Shown here: piece by piece, positions 60,685-64,000 of the stretch
How the letters are laid out: every line of letters begins with the position of its first letter
Numbering within the stretch: position 1 is the stretch's first letter
Source of the DNA: Sphaerospermopsis torques-reginae ITEP-024
GTDB taxonomy: Bacteria; Cyanobacteriota; Cyanobacteriia; Cyanobacteriales; Nostocaceae
Assembly: GCF_019598945.1 (NCBI RefSeq)
Contig: NZ_CP080598.1
Span: 1,984,001-2,048,000, forward strand
Direction of reading: 5' to 3'
Length of the DNA stretch: 64,000 nt
Translations under genes and position numbers: made by a program
Notes under the pieces: model-generated
What the model saw: only the letters and a program-made list of their open reading frames with translations
Told to the model about the DNA's origin: nothing
The model's database searches: none

Positions 60685-61597
60685 TTACCTGAGCAATTAC
60701 AGTGCGATGACGAGGACTATTGCTAGTGATACTGGGAGTTTTAAACCCAGCCTCAATTAATGCTTTCTCAATATCTAAAGTGAAATATTCATCTAAATAA
60801 GGTTCTGTACTTTTGAGCAATGTGAAAACATAAGTAGGCATTTTTTTGTAAATTTCTGATTTTGGGTTCATGTCCATAATTGTTAAATGTCCACCTGGAC
60901 GCAAAACCCGTCTCGCTTCTGCAAAAATCTTTTTAGTTGCTGACTGGGGCAATTCATGACACATTAAAAAAATAGAAACTAAATCAAAAGAATTATCTAC
61001 TAATCCTGTAGATTCAGCTTGAGCATGAACCCAGTTAATGTTTGTTTGACGTTGTTGAGAACGATAGTTAGCGACTGCTAAAAAATAGGGAGATAAATCT
61101 AAACCTGTGATTTTGGCTTGGGGGTAAATTTCTTGTAAAGCAAAGGTACTCATACCCACACTACAACCTAAATCTAAAATATCTTTTGGTGGTTGGGAAA
61201 TAGAACTTTTGAGGATGTTGTGATAACTTTCCCGTAGTTTAGCATCACCTTGAGCTTGGAAATCTTGCCAAATTTTAGCGTGTACCGCATAAGCAGCAGA
61301 TTCAACTTCAAAAGCAGCTTGCCAACTTAGATTTCCGGTTTCGTAAGCGTGGAATGAAGTAACGTAATAGTCTGGGTAGGTGAGTTGAGGATTTTGGACT
61401 TGAGTTAAATCATTTGCCCAATCTCGTGCTTGTAATTTTTCAACTTCTTGAAACCAATTTACACCTATTTTCTCAGCCCGTTTAATCATCATTTGTCTGG
61501 CTTGGTGTTTAGCCAGGTTAAATAAAGGCTTAACTGAAAGGATGCCATTGACTAAGCGGGAAGGTAGATCAGGAGTGGTTTTGATAGCAGTAGTCAT
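60677..61597 (-). CDS. Class I SAM-dependent methyltransferase
   Basis: A 306-residue methyltransferase. The SAM-binding motif I is ILDLGCSVGMSTFALQEIYP (D-x-G-C-x-x-G), followed by ITGLDLSPYFLAVA, WVHAQAESTGLVDNSFDLVSIF and VLRPGGHLTIMDMNP. The N-terminal 110 residues are helical and contain YYVTSFHAYETGNLSWQAAFEVES, often seen in cyanobacterial methyltransferases of this group. Substrate unknown. First gene of a coupled pair with PrsW (8-bp overlap), transcribed away from a spacer filled with MITE-like elements. Confidence 0.87.
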   Translation of the reverse strand: MTTAIKTTPDLPSRLVNGILSVKPLFNLAKHQARQMMIKRAEKIGVNWFQEVEKLQARDWANDLTQVQNPQLTYPDYYVTSFHAYETGNLSWQAAFEVESAAYAVHAKIWQDFQAQGDAKLRESYHNILKSSISQPPKDILDLGCSVGMSTFALQEIYPQAKITGLDLSPYFLAVANYRSQQRQTNINWVHAQAESTGLVDNSFDLVSIFLMCHELPQSATKKIFAEARRVLRPGGHLTIMDMNPKSEIYKKMPTYVFTLLKSTEPYLDEYFTLDIEKALIEAGFKTPSITSNSPRHRTVIAQVSE

Positions 61598-61659
61598 AAT
61601 GTTGGTAGCGTTGAACAGCTTTATTTTACAGCAGGTGACTGGGGACTGGGGACTGGGGA

Positions 61660-61854
61660 CCTCACAAGGGTAGGTATTTTACATTGTCGTGAGGGCAAGA
61701 CTTGGAGGACAAGGAAGGACAGTGGACAAGGGCGGAAATCCGTACAAATAATGTACAATTGGTAACAACAAGCGCCGCTCAACAGACCATTTTTTGTATA
61801 AAATCTTCCTTGTCCTGCCTTAACATATAATATTAAAAACCTACCCCTGTGAGG
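61660..61854. mobile_element. MITE-like element of 195 bp
   Basis: Left end CCTCACAAGGGTAGGTATTTT and right end reverse complement CCTCACAGGGGTAGGTTTTT, a 21-bp terminal inverted repeat with a few mismatches. A second internal inverted pair is GGACAAGGAAG / CTTCCTTGTCC. No coding capacity. Confidence 0.65.
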
Positions 61855-61906
61855 GACTGGTATAAATCTTTTTACCCCTGCCTCCTGCCTCCTGCCTCCT
61901 TATTTA

Positions 61907-62280
61907 CGGGAGCAATGGGATTTTGTGGGACTTTTTTCCCCTGTTCATCAACTACATATATTGTTAATAATTTTACTCATATCAATTCCCCAATCTGATA
62001 ATATTGTTTGTGCAGTTTCAAATGAACTAGCTATTGCGCCATATTTGGCAATATTTGACCGGGAATTTTAGATTTTAGATTTTAGATTAAAAACATTTGG
62101 TACAAGCCCTGACCACAATCGACCACCAGCTTATTTCTTGTCGGAGTCTTTTTCAGTAATATATCTATTTAGCTTGTATTAAATACTATATTTGTACTGA
62201 AGTTTTAATTAGCGTAGGCGTAGCCCGCCGTAGGCATCGCTCTCCCGGTAGGGTCATCCCACAAAATCCCATTGCTCCCG
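61907..62280. mobile_element. 374-bp element with perfect 24-bp inverted ends
   Basis: Both ends carry the same 24-bp perfect inverted repeat, beginning CGGGAGCAATGGG at 61907-61930 and mirrored at 62257-62280 (ending CCCATTGCTCCCG). The interior contains heptamer repeats and no intact gene, so it is probably a non-autonomous or decayed transposon. The first bases GGGAGCA resemble the family A ends. Confidence 0.8.
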
Positions 62281-62365
62281 ATTGTTTTTTCAGATCCAAT
62301 CTAAAATCTAAAATCTAAAATCTAAAATCTAAAATTTTCTCCCCTATTCCCTATTCCCTAAAATT

Positions 62366-62752
62366 ATGACTACTTCATCCATACCCAACGCCCTATCTAC
62401 AGTTGAACTCAAGCCAAGTTACAACATCCCTATTGTGTTAGTGCTTGGTTCTATTCCCCTACTGCTGTTGCAACCTTGGATTGGAGGAGCGATCGCTCTG
62501 CTAGGATTATTTTTAATGTTGCAAGCTGTAACCTTGCGGTTTCAATTTACTGCTACTGATTTTGATCTTTACCGGGGTGAAAAGTTAATTCGGCGTTTTC
62601 CTTACCGAGAATGGCAAAACTGGCGGATTTTCTGGGACAGAGTTCCCATTTTGTTTTACTTTAAAGAAATCAACAGCATTCACTTTTTACCGATTTTATT
62701 TGACCCCAAGACCTTAAAATCTTGCTTAGAAGAACGTTGTCCCAGAATATGA
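62366..62752 (+). CDS. DUF3119-family membrane protein
   Basis: A 128-residue cyanobacterial and plastid protein of unknown function. Two hydrophobic stretches (about 22-37, IPIVLVLGSIPLLLLQ, and 40-55, IGGAIALLGLFLMLQ) form a hairpin, followed by the DUF3119 core: FQFTATDFDLYRGEKLIRRFPYREWQNWRIFWDRVPILFYFKEINSIHFLPILFDPKTLKSCLEERCP. The soluble part faces the cytoplasm or stroma side. It precedes the DUF3086 gene by 465 bp on the same strand. Confidence 0.9.
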   Translation: MTTSSIPNALSTVELKPSYNIPIVLVLGSIPLLLLQPWIGGAIALLGLFLMLQAVTLRFQFTATDFDLYRGEKLIRRFPYREWQNWRIFWDRVPILFYFKEINSIHFLPILFDPKTLKSCLEERCPRI

Positions 62753-63217
<465 letters not shown>

Positions 63218-64000
63218 ATGAACCCAGAGGAATCCCAAACTCCAAAACCGATAGATGACTGGTGGGAAGAAACGCCGAATGAAATTTCCACAGATGAAAA
63301 ACAGGGGGAAATATCAGCAAATTTATCGGATGATTCACCATTAGAGACAGAAACATCAACTCCAGCACAACCATCAGCAGCGGAAGTTGATGTAGAGTCT
63401 ACAATGATGAACATAGAAACACAAACAGAAGAAATAGATAATAAATTCCTGGAATCAGAATCAGAAATTAACTCACTATATGCAGTAGCCGCGCAACGAG
63501 TAGCCGAGTTACAGGAAACTGAAGCAGCACTGAAAGCAGAAATATCTCAACTGCAAATTACTTACAAAACCCTTCAGGGACAAGTGAGCGAAACTCAAAC
63601 AGCACTCTCGAAAATGGTGCAAGAGTCCCTTTCTTTGTTAGAACAACGTAAACAGGCATTGCAAATTTCTGTAGAACAACTGGAGCGAAGACAAGAACGC
63701 ATTAGAAATGAAATGCGAACGACTTTTGCAGGTACGTCTCAAGATTTGGCTATTCGGGTACAGGGTTTTAAAGATTATCTCACAGGTAGTTTACAAGATT
63801 TGGCAGCCGCAGCAGAACAATTGCAACTTGTGTCGGCTGTGAGGGAAAAAGAAACAGAAAAACCAGCCGTAAAAGAAGCGAAAAAAGAAGCCAAACCTGT
63901 TGAAGAACAGTCTCAGACTTTGCAATTTGCCCAACAACAATTTCAAGATACAACAAAACAAATTCGCCGTTTAATTGACCAATATCGCAACCAGCCTGAT
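63218..64000 (+). CDS. DUF3086-family protein (3' end cut by window)
   Basis: The frame is open from the ATG at 63218 to the window end, 261 codons visible. It starts MNPEESQTPKPIDDWWEE, has an acidic Ser/Thr/Glu-rich N-terminal 80 residues, then a coiled coil (YAVAAQRVAELQETEAALKAEI, LLEQRKQALQISVEQLERRQERI) and the DUF3086 core: RNEMRTTFAGTSQDLAIRVQGFKDYLTGSLQDLAAAAEQLQLV. A second helical segment follows (LQFAQQQFQDTTKQIRRLIDQYRNQPD). Cyanobacterial conserved protein of unknown function; no membrane span is visible so far. Confidence 0.85.
   Translation, partial: MNPEESQTPKPIDDWWEETPNEISTDEKQGEISANLSDDSPLETETSTPAQPSAAEVDVESTMMNIETQTEEIDNKFLESESEINSLYAVAAQRVAELQETEAALKAEISQLQITYKTLQGQVSETQTALSKMVQESLSLLEQRKQALQISVEQLERRQERIRNEMRTTFAGTSQDLAIRVQGFKDYLTGSLQDLAAAAEQLQLVSAVREKETEKPAVKEAKKEAKPVEEQSQTLQFAQQQFQDTTKQIRRLIDQYRNQPD

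Larger units (their letters stand above)
61598..62365. repeat. 768-bp spacer made largely of repeats and MITE-like elements
   Basis: Contains GGGGACT tandem units (61637-61658), a 195-bp palindrome-ended element (61660-61854), CCTCCTG tandem units (61880-61900), a 374-bp element with 24-bp inverted ends (61907-62280) and CTAAAAT heptamers (about 62298-62334). The stretch directly before the DUF3119 gene contains CCCTATTCCCTATTCCCT. No gene is seen. Confidence 0.7.

Overview
The window is chromosomal DNA from a cyanobacterium, most likely a filamentous heterocyst-forming one (Nostocales: Anabaena, Nostoc, Dolichospermum or Aphanizomenon type). Supporting signs are a photosystem II D2 gene (psbD), an OprB-type porin with an SLH domain, cyanobacterium-specific families (UPF0367, DUF3119, DUF3086, DUF1350, GUN4, DUF29), many HIP1 octamers (GCGATCGC), AT-rich spacers, and short tandem heptamer-type repeats in nearly every spacer. 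The assignment is inference from gene content; there is no rRNA gene in the window.

Layout. 1-4.8 kb: an MlaE-type lipid transporter permease cut by the window edge, a small membrane protein, SppA, chorismate mutase, a GNAT enzyme and a PIN toxin/antitoxin pair. 4.9-13.2 kb: a Ser/Thr kinase fused to an RDD membrane domain, a DUF2283 gene broken by a 0.15-kb element, PsiE-like protein, ModA, a squalene/phytoene-synthase-like enzyme, MurG and two exported or anchored proteins of unknown role. 13.6-18.3 kb: a HAD phosphatase and a three-gene cassette of two glycosyltransferases around a condensation-type acyltransferase, divergent from a dihydrofolate reductase gene. 19-28.8 kb: TPR protein, ExbB/ExbD, RuvB, HisF, DapB, a B12 enzyme (CobH), a TPM protein and a DUF948/YtxH pair. 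28.9-38.9 kb: small membrane proteins, DUF1350, a PP2C-type response regulator beside a STAS antagonist, an HTH-GrpE-like protein, a Crp-family regulator, an M61 peptidase and ComB.

39-50 kb is the most mobile and unusual part. An IS607-type transposon (serine recombinase plus intact TnpB nuclease) sits next to a 294-bp non-autonomous copy that keeps the transposon ends and the predicted guide-RNA scaffold; a nearly identical 294-bp copy lies about 10 kb away in inverted orientation. Between them are three tandem DUF29 genes, a BlaI/M56 pair resembling the PetR/PetP copper switch, a class V aminotransferase, tRNA-Asn, an NYN nuclease, an ECF-type ATPase, UPF0367, and a psbD gene without psbC. 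Just after psbD is a roughly 290-nt candidate structured RNA with its own promoter and terminator and an 11-nt perfect match to the complement of the 16S rRNA 3' end. This is the best candidate for an undescribed element here.

50-64 kb: SLH porin, an Rrf2 regulator with cysK, a J-domain protein, a DUF433/DUF5615 toxin-antitoxin-like pair, a GUN4/coiled-coil pair, a protein with three QueD domains in tandem, a PrsW-type protease overlapping a methyltransferase, and DUF3119 and DUF3086 proteins.

Spacers hold at least seven families of small palindrome-ended elements (MITE-like), some with clear target duplications, some nested, and one pair inverted around a 5-kb block. Function calls come from motif and family recognition by eye; no database search was run.
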